From contig JBFMFU010000079.1 in assembly GCA_040751985.1 (NCBI GenBank), positions 1 to 64,000 on the forward strand: a DNA stretch of 64,000 nt, written 5' to 3'. The notes under the pieces were generated by a model. That model searched no databases, was not told the origin of the DNA, and saw nothing but the letters and a program-made list of their open reading frames with translations. The translations under genes and the position numbers were made by a program. The stretch comes from Desulfoferula sp040751985. GTDB taxonomy: Bacteria; Desulfobacterota; Desulfarculia; Desulfarculales; Desulfarculaceae. Shown piece by piece: positions 26,836 through 34,874 of the stretch. Each line of letters opens with the position of its first letter. The stretch's first letter is position 1.

Positions 26836-27092
26836 CCCGGATATTTCATGGGGGCTGGGCGTCCGGCTGCGCCAGCCACCGGCACACTGCGTTGCTGGCT
26901 GTGCTCGGGCCGCGACGTAGCTTTGGCTACGCCTGCGGCCCTCGCTTGCCGGTCGCCTTGTTTGCCGGCGGCTGGCTGTGCCGGGCCACGGTACAAACTG
27001 CACCTTGATAACGCGAGGGGTTTTTTCATAACGAACCCATGAATACTGGTTTGCTGTTCAGTGCCACCCAGCCCTCATGAAATATGCGGGCT
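26834..27092. repeat. MITE-like element, copy 2
   Basis: A non-coding 259-bp element has 26-bp terminal inverted repeats (26834-26859 and 27067-27092; 24 of 26 match). It shares the interior with copy 1: TGCGTTGCTGGCT, the GTAGC-TTTG-GCTAC hairpin, GCCGGCGGCTGGCTGTGCC, and TTTTTTCATAACG...CCCATGAATACTGGTT near the right end. It lacks the 190 or so extra bases of copy 1. It abuts the mscS stop codon. No open frame of note is contained. Confidence 0.78.
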
Positions 27093-27161
27093 AGCCCGCC
27101 ACTTGCCTGCGGGACTTGCTACAATTAATTAAAGGCACCCAACCCCCACCCGGACCGCGCC

Positions 27162-28595
27162 ATGCCCAGGCTGGAGAAGATAGACGACTATCGCTGGCGG
27201 CTGCCCCAGAGCGGGGCCATGCGCACCGAGGCCGTGGTCTACGCCGACGCTGAGTTGATAAAGGCCCTGGATAAGGACGGCACCCTGCAGCAGCTACAAG
27301 GCGTGGCCGGCCTGCCGGGCATCGTGGGCCCGGCCCTGGCCATGCCCGACGCACACCAAGGCTACGGCTTCCCCATCGGCGGGGTGGCGGCCTTCGATCC
27401 CGTGGAGGGCGTGGTCTCTCCGGGCGGGGTGGGCTACGACATCAACTGCGGGGTGCGCCTGCTCAGGAGCCGCCTGAGCGCCGACGAGCTGGGCCCCCAG
27501 CGCCTGGAGCGCCTGGCCGACGCCCTGGCCGGGGGCGTGCCGGCCGGGGTGGGCGCCGGACACGGCCAGGGCCTGCCCGTCCGGGAGCTGGAGCGCATCC
27601 TGGTCAAGGGCGCGGCCTGGGCCGTGGGCCAGGGCCAAGGCGCGGACAGTGACCTGGAGTTCTGCGAGGCCCAGGGCGCCCTGCCCGGCGCGGACCCGGC
27701 CGCGGTGAGCGAGCGGGCTTTGAAGCGCGGCAGCGGCCAGGCCGGCAGCCTGGGGGCCGGCAACCACTTCCTGGAGCTGGCCCGAGTGGACCAGGTGTAC
27801 GACCCGGCCGCCGCCGATGCCTTCGGCCTGGCGCCGGGCATGCTGGTGCTGTGGATCCACTCCGGCTCCCGCGGCCTGGGCCACCAGGTCTGCGACGACT
27901 ACCTCAAGCGCCTGGCCCACGACCCCCAGGCCCTGCACCCGCCGGACCGGCAGTTGGTGGCCGCCCCGCCCGCCTCGCCGGCCGGCCGGGACTATTTGGC
28001 GGCCATGGCCGCGGCGGCCAACTTCGCCTTCAACAACCGCCAGCTCATGACCCAGGCCTGCCGGGACCTCCTGGGCCGGGCCCTGGGCCTGGGGCCGGCT
28101 GACCTGGGCCTGGGCCTGGTGTTCGACGTGGCCCATAACGTGGCCAAGCGGGAGTGGCACGAGTACGGCGGCCGGCGGCGGGAGCTGATCGTGCACCGCA
28201 AGGGCGCCACCCGGGCCCTGGGGCCGGGGCACCCCGATCTGCCGGCGCGCTACGCGGCCGTGGGCCAGCCGGTGCTGGTGCCCGGCGACATGGGCCGGGC
28301 CAGCTACGTGCTGAGGGGCACGGCCCGGGCCCAGGCCGAGACCTTCGCCTCGGCCGCCCACGGCGCGGGCCGGGCCATGTCGCGCACCCAGGCCAAGAAG
28401 GCGGCCCGCGGCCGCGACCTGCGCGCCGAGCTGGCCGCCCAGCAGGTGACGGTGCGCGCCGCCAGCGGCAAGACCCTGGCCGAGGAGATGCCCGAGGCCT
28501 ACAAGGATGTGGACCAGGTGGTGCGGGTCATGCACGGGGCGGGCATCGCCACCCTGGTGGCCAAGACCAAGCCCCTGGCCGTGATCAAGGGCTAG
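27162..28595 (+). CDS. rtcB: RtcB RNA-splicing ligase
   Basis: A 477-residue GTP- and Mn-dependent ligase that joins RNA 2',3'-cyclic phosphate or 3'-phosphate to 5'-OH ends in tRNA repair or splicing. Family motifs in order are MPDAHQGYGFPIGGVAAF, GGVGYDINCGVRLL, GAGNHFLEL, HSGSRGLGHQV, FDVAHNVAKRE, HRKGATRALGPGH, GDMGRASYVL and the guanylylation-site region SAAHGAGRAMSR. It is alone: no archease (Archease/RtcA partner) or RtcR regulator is adjacent. No clear Shine-Dalgarno precedes the ATG. Confidence 0.95.
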   Translation: MPRLEKIDDYRWRLPQSGAMRTEAVVYADAELIKALDKDGTLQQLQGVAGLPGIVGPALAMPDAHQGYGFPIGGVAAFDPVEGVVSPGGVGYDINCGVRLLRSRLSADELGPQRLERLADALAGGVPAGVGAGHGQGLPVRELERILVKGAAWAVGQGQGADSDLEFCEAQGALPGADPAAVSERALKRGSGQAGSLGAGNHFLELARVDQVYDPAAADAFGLAPGMLVLWIHSGSRGLGHQVCDDYLKRLAHDPQALHPPDRQLVAAPPASPAGRDYLAAMAAAANFAFNNRQLMTQACRDLLGRALGLGPADLGLGLVFDVAHNVAKREWHEYGGRRRELIVHRKGATRALGPGHPDLPARYAAVGQPVLVPGDMGRASYVLRGTARAQAETFASAAHGAGRAMSRTQAKKAARGRDLRAELAAQQVTVRAASGKTLAEEMPEAYKDVDQVVRVMHGAGIATLVAKTKPLAVIKG

Positions 28596-28612
28596 GGCGC
28601 AAAAAAACGGAG

Positions 28613-28774
28613 CGGCCATCTCGGCCGCCCCGCCTGGCCTTTAAGGCATTAGTGCGTTTTCGAGACGGCTCCCTGGGCACGGCTCCCCCCGTAAAAATAA
28701 CCCCGTCCGGGCTTCAAGTCCGCCCCAGAAAGGCAGACCATCCGCAAGTCGAACGGGGGACATATCTGTGTTAA
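28613..28774 (+). pseudogene. Possible PilZ-domain fragment
   Basis: Frame 2 after rtcB reads about 53 residues to a TAA. The pattern (R-x-x-R-x-x-F-x-A-L-V, then VKITPSGLQV) recalls the N-terminal half of a PilZ domain, but there is no start, no ribosome site and no second half. It could be a decayed gene or a chance match. Confidence 0.2.
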
Positions 28775-28882
28775 GAAGAGTAGGGCTTTATATTTGGTTT
28801 GTCATCGCATTGCCTAAGCGCGCTGCCCTAAAACAGAACATTTCATTTGGTCTTGCGCCGTCCCCCCGTGCTCCGGCCCCGG

Positions 28883-29482
28883 CTAGTTCTTCCTGACCAG
28901 CCCCACCATCACCCCCAGGATGCGCGGGGCCTCGTCCTCCGGACCCAGGAAGATGCTGGGCACGGCCGGGTTGGCCGAGCGCAGCTCCAGGCCCTGTTTG
29001 CCCGGCACCACCCGCTTGAGGGTCACCTCGTCGCCGATGAGCACCGCGGCCACCTGGCCGGAGCGGGCCTGCTCCTGGGCCCGCAGGATCACCAGGTCGC
29101 CCTCGGTGATGTGGTCGCCGATCATGGAGTCGCCGCGGACGCGCAGGGCGAAGAAGCGGCCCTGGCCGAAGAAGGTGGGCTCCAGGCCCAACAGCTCCTC
29201 GGCCTCCTCCACGGCCAGGATGGGCTGGCCGGCGGCGATCTTGCCCAGCACCGGGATGCCCCGGCGGCTATGCAGCACCTCCAGGGCCCGGGGCCGGCCG
29301 GCCCGCGAGCGCATGAAGCCTTTCTTCTCCAGGGCCTTCATGTGGTCGTGGGCCGCCCGCGGCGAGCGGAAGCCGAAGTTGGCCGCCACCTCGCGCACCG
29401 TGGGCGGGTAGCCGTGGCCGCTGGTGAACTCTTGAATGAAGTCCAAAACCTGCGCCTGGCGCGCGGTCAGTCCTCTAGTCAT
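28883..29482 (-). CDS. lexA: LexA repressor
   Basis: A 199-residue SOS repressor. A winged-helix DNA-binding domain (residues 1-70, TARQAQVLDFIQEF...PPTVREVAANFGF) is joined to an S24 autoprotease domain. The cleavage site A84-G85, the catalytic Ser119 (RGDSM) and Lys156 (TLKRV) occur at the same numbers as in the E. coli protein. The ATG at 29482 is chosen over a longer frame because family members start MTxxLTxRQ, and a GGAG site lies 9 bases upstream. It is convergent with rtcB. Confidence 0.96.
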   Translation of the reverse strand: MTRGLTARQAQVLDFIQEFTSGHGYPPTVREVAANFGFRSPRAAHDHMKALEKKGFMRSRAGRPRALEVLHSRRGIPVLGKIAAGQPILAVEEAEELLGLEPTFFGQGRFFALRVRGDSMIGDHITEGDLVILRAQEQARSGQVAAVLIGDEVTLKRVVPGKQGLELRSANPAVPSIFLGPEDEAPRILGVMVGLVRKN

Positions 29483-29516
29483 GGCCCACTTCTCCACAAC
29501 TAAGCTGGGGGGATGT

Positions 29517-29532
29517 CTTTTACTATACACAG
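29517..29532 (-). promoter_or_regulatory. Candidate SOS box upstream of lexA
   Basis: On the minus strand this reads CTGTGTATAGTAAAAG, 35 bases before the lexA start. It keeps the CTGT half and TATA core of the CTGT-N8-ACAG box but has a poor second half. Autoregulation of lexA is expected; this exact site is tentative. Confidence 0.35.
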
Positions 29533-29623
29533 GTCTAGGAAGGAGTCAAGGAAAAATTACAGACAGGACCGAATCTCGGTTGGGCCGGCAGCCGGGCGGG
29601 GCAGGGGGGCCGCTGAATCCGGC

Positions 29624-30013
29624 TCAGGGGGTGTCTGGCTGCTTGGTCCAGGTGGCCAGGATCAGCGAATAATGGGCTATGGGCTGGCCCCCGCCGGGGT
29701 TCAGGAACAGGTCGGCCACCAGCCGCTGCACGCCTGGGGTCGGGAAGAGCATGCCGATCTGCCCCTGCACCTGGCAGCCGTGGCCGCTCAGGTTCAGGTC
29801 GAAGGCCTCGGCCTGGTCGGTCAGGTAGACCCACTGCAGGGACTGGCCCCGGCAGAGCAGCTCCACCCGCACCACCTCTTCGTCCTTGAGCCAGCGCACG
29901 GTCAGGGGCCCCAGCATGCGCTGGCCGCTGTCGGGCTCCTGGGCCGGAGCCAGGGCCGGGGCCAACAGCAGCCAGGCCGCCACCACCAGGGCGATGAGCG
30001 CCGTGGGCCTCAT
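29624..30013 (-). CDS. Small exported protein of unknown function
   Basis: A 129-residue protein with a Sec signal peptide (about residues 1-24, ending near APAQ). A small beta-rich body follows, with two cysteines (about residues 54 and 80) that could form a disulfide. Its ATG overlaps the stop of the upstream membrane-protein gene (ATGA), so the two are translationally coupled and probably act together. No family is recognised. Confidence 0.65.
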   Translation of the reverse strand: MRPTALIALVVAAWLLLAPALAPAQEPDSGQRMLGPLTVRWLKDEEVVRVELLCRGQSLQWVYLTDQAEAFDLNLSGHGCQVQGQIGMLFPTPGVQRLVADLFLNPGGGQPIAHYSLILATWTKQPDTP

Positions 30014-31932
30014 GCCGCCCCTGGGCTCAGCGCCACCAGGAAGCCCCAGCCCAACAGCCCCAGGGCCAGGGCCAAGGCCAAGGCCTCGTTGGCCCGCCAG
30101 CGGCTGCTGGCGGCCGGGGCCGGCCGCAGGCCCATCAGCAGGTAGAAGACGACCAGGGCCGTGGCCACGGCCAGGGAGATCAGCAGGGCCGGCTGGCTGG
30201 CCACCAGCAGCGGCACCCGGCCCACCACGGGCTGGCCCAGGCTCTTGGCCGCGGCCTGGGCCAGGGGGTTGGGCGCGCCGGTGTGGCCCAGGCGCAGCCA
30301 GGGCAAGAGGGTCAGGAACCAGGTGTAGGCCAGGCCGTAGCCGGCCGGAATCCAGATGGCCAGCCGCCACCAGGGCCGGGACAGGCTGGCCAGCACCGGG
30401 GCCAGGTACAGGGCCGTGGCCGGCAAGAGCACGGCCAACAGGAGCCCCGGCGGGCTCAGCTCGCCCGGCAGCCGGTGCCAGGAGCCCAAGCAGGCGGCGG
30501 CCAGGTAGATCAGGCCGGGGAGGAGCAGATACAGGCTGGGCCGGGTGCGCCGCCAGAGGCTAACCACCAGGCCGCCCAGGGCCAGCAGGAACAGCGGCGC
30601 CGTGAACAGGAGGCCGTAGTTCTGGTCCAGCAGCAGGCCGGAGACGTAGGCCGCGATGGGGCTCCACCAGTGGGGGGCCTGCTGCCACAGGCTCAGGTCC
30701 GCCGACACCCGCCGGCCCAGGCCCAGGGGCCAGCCGGTGGGCGGCGCCTGCCAGCACAGTATCGCCACCGCCGCGGCCACGGCCAGCAGGGTGATCCCGG
30801 CGGCCAGCCGGCCGGCCCTCAGGCGCAGGGCCTCGAACAGGCCCACGGCCAGTAGGCCCAGGGCCAGGGGCGCCAGGCCCAGCTCCAGCAGGATCAACAA
30901 GGCGCACAGGGGCACCAGCACCCCCAGGGCCAGCCAGGCCCGCTGCCGGATGCCCTCCAGCAGGCGCAGGCCGCAGACCAACAGCAGCATGCCCGCCGCC
31001 TCGGGCAGTATCTGGCCGGCGGCGAAGTACACCGGCGCCGCGGTGAGAACCAGGCCGGTGGCGCTGGCCGCCGCGCCCGGAGCCACCCCCAGGCCCTCCA
31101 GCCAGGCCAACAGCTGCGAGGCCAACAGGGCCATGAGCACCGCCAGCAGCACCAGCACCCCCAGGCGGTCGGCCGCGGCATAGGCCGGGGTGATGCCCAG
31201 GGCGAAGACCTCCACGATGTCCCCGGCCGGGGCGCGGAAGGACTGGTCCTGATTGCTCCGCCAGTAGAAGCCCTGGTGCTCCTTGTCCGGGGCCGCGGGC
31301 GTGGTGGTGTGGCCGCCCACCAGGGCGTGGGTCTTGAGCAGGTAGATGGCCTCGCTGCGGCTGGCCGAGAGCGACTGGTTGAGCCAGGCCGCGGGCAGGC
31401 CGAAGACTATCAGGGCCACCAAGAACGCGGCCACCAGCTTGCGGCGGGGGTGCCAGGAGGCGGACTGGGCGGCCGGGCAGAGAAAGGCCAACCAGAGCAG
31501 GCGCAGCAGGATGAACGTCTTGACCGTGACCAGGCCCAGGAAGCACAGCCCCATGGCCAGGAACCCGTTGCCCAGCACGTTCCAGATGAGCACCAGCACC
31601 ACCGCCGTCACCAGCAGCAGATAGGTGTAGGCGTCGTAGCGCTGGGCCTGGCGGCAGTGCTCCTGCAGCTCCGGGCCGGACTCGGCGGGCAGCAGCAGGG
31701 TCATGATGCTCAGGGCCAGGGTGGGCAGGAAGGCCGCCGCCGGCAGGGCCAGGGTCACGAAGCGGCCCAGGCCGTAGGGCCGCACCATATCCTGCCAGAA
31801 GCCGGGTCCGGGCCGGTCCGGCAGGCCGAAGAGCTGCCAGAAGCCTTGCAGCAAAAATCCGGCCAGCACCGCGGCGGCCAGACCCAGCAACAACTGCAAT
31901 AGGGTGTAGCGGTAGCGGCTCATGTCGCCCAT
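30010..31932 (-). CDS. Large polytopic membrane protein of unknown function
   Basis: The product is about 640 residues with roughly 13-15 hydrophobic helices and a soluble segment at about residues 200-250. The layout is reminiscent of GT-C glycosyltransferases or other membrane-embedded enzymes, but I see no diagnostic motif. Start choice: MGDM at 31932 has a GGAGG site upstream; ATGs at 31947 and 31923 are also possible. It is coupled to the small exported protein downstream and lies divergent from asnB. Confidence 0.7.
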   Translation of the reverse strand: MGDMSRYRYTLLQLLLGLAAAVLAGFLLQGFWQLFGLPDRPGPGFWQDMVRPYGLGRFVTLALPAAAFLPTLALSIMTLLLPAESGPELQEHCRQAQRYDAYTYLLLVTAVVLVLIWNVLGNGFLAMGLCFLGLVTVKTFILLRLLWLAFLCPAAQSASWHPRRKLVAAFLVALIVFGLPAAWLNQSLSASRSEAIYLLKTHALVGGHTTTPAAPDKEHQGFYWRSNQDQSFRAPAGDIVEVFALGITPAYAAADRLGVLVLLAVLMALLASQLLAWLEGLGVAPGAAASATGLVLTAAPVYFAAGQILPEAAGMLLLVCGLRLLEGIRQRAWLALGVLVPLCALLILLELGLAPLALGLLAVGLFEALRLRAGRLAAGITLLAVAAAVAILCWQAPPTGWPLGLGRRVSADLSLWQQAPHWWSPIAAYVSGLLLDQNYGLLFTAPLFLLALGGLVVSLWRRTRPSLYLLLPGLIYLAAACLGSWHRLPGELSPPGLLLAVLLPATALYLAPVLASLSRPWWRLAIWIPAGYGLAYTWFLTLLPWLRLGHTGAPNPLAQAAAKSLGQPVVGRVPLLVASQPALLISLAVATALVVFYLLMGLRPAPAASSRWRANEALALALALGLLGWGFLVALSPGAA

Positions 31933-32003
31933 GGACCCTCCACGCATCTGGAAATATCATGTTCGCACACTTAGATATGCCAGGCAATAGCCCAGCGGGG
32001 CCA

Positions 32004-32033
32004 TTGGACTTGGCCCCAGGTTTGGGCTATAAG
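32004..32033 (+). promoter_or_regulatory. Sigma-70-type promoter for asnB
   Basis: TTGGAC (32004-32009), an 18-base spacer and TATAAG (32028-32033) lie 36 bases before the asnB start, in the divergent intergenic region. Confidence 0.5.
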
Positions 32034-32069
32034 CTTTTGAAGGCCGGGGTTGCGGCCGAGGGGGACTTT

Positions 32070-34055
32070 ATGTGCGGCATCGCGGGATTCATGCAGGGCG
32101 GCGGGCGGCTGGGCCGGGAGGAGCTTCTGGCCCAGGTGGAGCCCATGTGTGCGGCCCTGGCCCGCCGCGGCCCGGACGACCAGGGGGCCTGGGCCGAGCC
32201 GGCCGCGGGCCTGGCCCTGGGCCATCGCCGCCTGTCCATCCTGGACCTGTCGCCCTCGGGCGCCCAGCCCATGCTCAGCCATGACGGCCGCTGGGTGCTG
32301 ATCTACAACGGCGAGATTTACAACCACCTGGAGATCAAAAAGGAGCTGGAGGCCGCCGAGCCGGCCCTGGCCGGGGCCTGGCGGGGCCACTCGGACACCG
32401 AGGTGCTCCTGGAGGCCGTGGCCCGCTGGGGCCTGGAGCGGGCGCTGGGAGCCGCGGCGGGCATGTTCGCCCTGGCCATCTGGGACCGCCGCCAGCGCCG
32501 CCTGAGCCTGGCCAGGGACCGCCTGGGCAAGAAGCCCCTGTACTACGGCTGGCAGAAGGGGGTCTTCGTCTTCGGCTCGGAGCTGAAGGCCCTGCGGGCC
32601 CACCCGGCCTTCGGGGGCGAAATCGACCGCCGGGCCCTGGCCCTGTACCTGCGCCAGGGCAACGTGCCCGCGCCCTGGTGCATTTATCGCGGCCTGTACA
32701 AGCTGCCGCCGGCCTGCTGGCTGACCCTGGCGCCGGGGGACGCCGAGGCCCGGCCCCGGCCCTACTGGTCGGCCCTGGATGCGGCCGCGCGCGGCCAGGC
32801 CGAGCCGCTCACCGGCGGCCCGGATGAGATTCAGGCCGCAATGGAGCAGGCCCTGGCCCAGGCCGTGGCCGGCCGGCTCATCGCCGACGTGCCCCTGGGG
32901 GCCCTGCTCTCGGGCGGGCTGGACTCCTCGGCCGTGGCGGCCCTGATGGCCGAGGCCAGCGGCCGGCCCATCCAGACCTTCACCGTCGGCTTCGGCCAGG
33001 CCTCCCACGACGAGGCGGCCTGGGCCAGGGCCGTGGCCCAGCGCCTGGGCAGCCAGCACACCGAGCTGTACCTGGCCCCGGAGCGGGCCCTGGCGCTGAT
33101 CCCCGAGCTGCCGGTGATCTACGACGAGCCCTTTGCCGATTCCTCGCAGATGCCCACCTGCCTGGTGGCGGCCCTGGCCCGCAGCCAGGTGACCGTGGCC
33201 CTCACCGGCGACGGCGGCGACGAGGTCTTCGGCGGCTACGAGCGCTACCAGTGGACCCCGCGCCTGGTGGCCTTGAACCAGCGCCTGCCCCGTGCCTTGC
33301 GCCGCCTGGGGGCGCTCGCCCTGGCCCGCGGCGACCAGCGCCTGTGGCAAGGCCTGCTGCGCGCCGCCCGGCCGCTGCTGCCGCCGCGCCTGCGCAAGCA
33401 CAACCCGGCCGACAACCTCAGCCGCCTGGCCGCGGGCCTGGCCCTGGACGACCCCCTGGAGCTGTACCAGCGCCTGCTCACCCTCTGGCCGCGGCCCAGC
33501 GAACTGGTGCTCGGTGCGCCGGAGACGCCCTTGCCCGCGCCCGACCCCGCGGAGCTGCAGGGGCTGATACCCAAGCTCATGTATATGGACAGCGTGGGCT
33601 ACCTGCCCGACGACATCCTGGCCAAGGTGGACCGGGCCTCCATGGCCGTGAGCCTGGAGGTGCGCTGCCCCCTCTTAGACCACCGGGTCTTCGAGCTGGC
33701 CTGGCGCCTGCCCCTGGAGGCGAAGATCGCCCAAGGCCGCGGCAAGCTGCCCCTGCGGCGGCTGCTGGCCAAGCGGCTGCCCGTGGAGCTGGTGGAGCGG
33801 CCCAAGATGGGCTTCGGGGTGCCCCTGGCCGCCTGGCTGCGCGGGCCGCTCCGGGGCTGGGCCGGCGAGCTGCTCAACCCGGCCCGCCTCAAGGCCGAGG
33901 GCTACCTGCGGCCCGAGCCCATCGCCCAGGCCTGGGCCGAGCACCAGGCCGGTAGGCGGGACTGGCACCACCATTTGTGGGCGATCTTGATGTTCGTGGC
34001 CTGGCTGGCCGAGCAGAAGAACCCGCCCCGGCCGCCCAGCCTGCCGAGTCTGTAG
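32070..34055 (+). CDS. asnB: Asparagine synthase (glutamine-hydrolysing)
   Basis: The product is 661 residues starting MCGIAGF, so that Cys2 becomes the N-terminal nucleophile of the class II glutaminase domain; this fixes the start, and the GAGGGGG site agrees. Glutaminase motifs RRGPDDQG and IYNGEIYNH (about residues 32-86) precede the synthetase domain with SGGLDSS at 281-287 and TGDGGDEVFGGYERY near residue 380. It makes asparagine from aspartate, glutamine and ATP. Similar proteins also occur in polysaccharide clusters, and a glycosyltransferase lies 0.8 kb away, but simple amino-acid synthesis is the default. Confidence 0.92.
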   Translation: MCGIAGFMQGGGRLGREELLAQVEPMCAALARRGPDDQGAWAEPAAGLALGHRRLSILDLSPSGAQPMLSHDGRWVLIYNGEIYNHLEIKKELEAAEPALAGAWRGHSDTEVLLEAVARWGLERALGAAAGMFALAIWDRRQRRLSLARDRLGKKPLYYGWQKGVFVFGSELKALRAHPAFGGEIDRRALALYLRQGNVPAPWCIYRGLYKLPPACWLTLAPGDAEARPRPYWSALDAAARGQAEPLTGGPDEIQAAMEQALAQAVAGRLIADVPLGALLSGGLDSSAVAALMAEASGRPIQTFTVGFGQASHDEAAWARAVAQRLGSQHTELYLAPERALALIPELPVIYDEPFADSSQMPTCLVAALARSQVTVALTGDGGDEVFGGYERYQWTPRLVALNQRLPRALRRLGALALARGDQRLWQGLLRAARPLLPPRLRKHNPADNLSRLAAGLALDDPLELYQRLLTLWPRPSELVLGAPETPLPAPDPAELQGLIPKLMYMDSVGYLPDDILAKVDRASMAVSLEVRCPLLDHRVFELAWRLPLEAKIAQGRGKLPLRRLLAKRLPVELVERPKMGFGVPLAAWLRGPLRGWAGELLNPARLKAEGYLRPEPIAQAWAEHQAGRRDWHHHLWAILMFVAWLAEQKNPPRPPSLPSL

Positions 34056-34072
34056 AGGCGTTCACTGCGCAA

Positions 34073-34105
34073 TAAAAAAGGGCGGGGCAGTCCCCGCCCT
34101 GGCGT
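34073..34105. terminator. Bidirectional terminator between asnB and the sirtuin gene
   Basis: AGGGCGGGG (34079-34087) pairs with CCCCGCCCT (34092-34100) around a CAGT loop. Six A residues at 34073-34078 give a T-run for the minus-strand transcript; GGCGTTTT follows on the plus strand. Confidence 0.85.
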
Positions 34106-34121
34106 TTTCTGGGGTTAGTAC

Positions 34122-34874
34122 CTAGCCGCCCAGCTCGCGCACCATCTCCACCAGGCGCGGCAGCAGTTGGCTGGCGTTGGCCTGCAGGCTGTAGTCAGCC
34201 ACCTCGCCGGTGAGGGGGGTGGGCTCCAGGTTCACCTCGATGACCTTGGCCCCGGCCTGCTTGGCGATCAAGGGCAGGTAGCTGGCCGGCGCCACCACCG
34301 CGCTGGTGGCCACCACCAGCATGGCCGAGCAGTTCTGGGCCGCGGCCATGGCCAAGAGCGAGGCCCGCTCGGGTATGGGCTCGCCGAAGAACACCACGTC
34401 CGGCTTGACCACCCCGCCGCAAGCGCAGCGCGGCGGCAGCTCGGCCAGCACCAGCTCCCCGCGCGACACCCGCCGGCCGCAGTCCAGGCAGACCAGGCGG
34501 CGGCTGGAGCCGTGAAACTCCACCACGGTGCGCGAGCCCGCGGCCTGGTGCAGGCCGTCGATGTTCTGGGTGACCAGCATGTCCAGGCGGCCCATGTGCT
34601 CCAGCTCGGCCAGGGCGTAGTGGGTGGGGTTGGGCCGGGCGGCCAGCAGCAGGGCCTCCATCTCCTTGAGCATGCCCCAGACCTTGCCCGGGTCGGCCCG
34701 GAAGGCCTCGATGCTGGCGTACTCCATGGGGTCGTATTTCTCCCACAGGCCCTGGGCGCCCCGGAAGGCCGGGATGCCGCTCTCCACGCTGGTCCCGGCC
34801 CCGGTGAGGGCCACGGTGCTCTGGCTGTGGGCCAGGATGCGGGCCACTTCCTTAAGCTGCTGCTCCACGCTCAC
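34122..34874 (-). CDS. Sir2-type NAD-dependent protein deacylase
   Basis: A 250-residue sirtuin. Motifs: GAGTSVESGIPAFRG (25-39), TQNIDGLH (102-109), catalytic H121 and a zinc site of C129, C132, C150 and C152. It removes acyl groups from lysines using NAD+. The GTG start at 34874 overlaps the glycosyltransferase stop (GTGA); a second in-frame GTG at 34868 has better spacing from the GAGGAG site. It is the last gene of a minus-strand run that also holds GNAT acetyltransferases and an HDAC-type deacetylase, suggesting reversible lysine acetylation as the shared theme. Confidence 0.93.
   Translation of the reverse strand: MSVEQQLKEVARILAHSQSTVALTGAGTSVESGIPAFRGAQGLWEKYDPMEYASIEAFRADPGKVWGMLKEMEALLLAARPNPTHYALAELEHMGRLDMLVTQNIDGLHQAAGSRTVVEFHGSSRRLVCLDCGRRVSRGELVLAELPPRCACGGVVKPDVVFFGEPIPERASLLAMAAAQNCSAMLVVATSAVVAPASYLPLIAKQAGAKVIEVNLEPTPLTGEVADYSLQANASQLLPRLVEMVRELGG

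Noticed and set aside
28700..28730. GGGCTTCAAGTCC resembling a selenocysteine tRNA anticodon arm
   Set aside because: The stem has mismatches and no long acceptor, variable or T arm is present in either direction.
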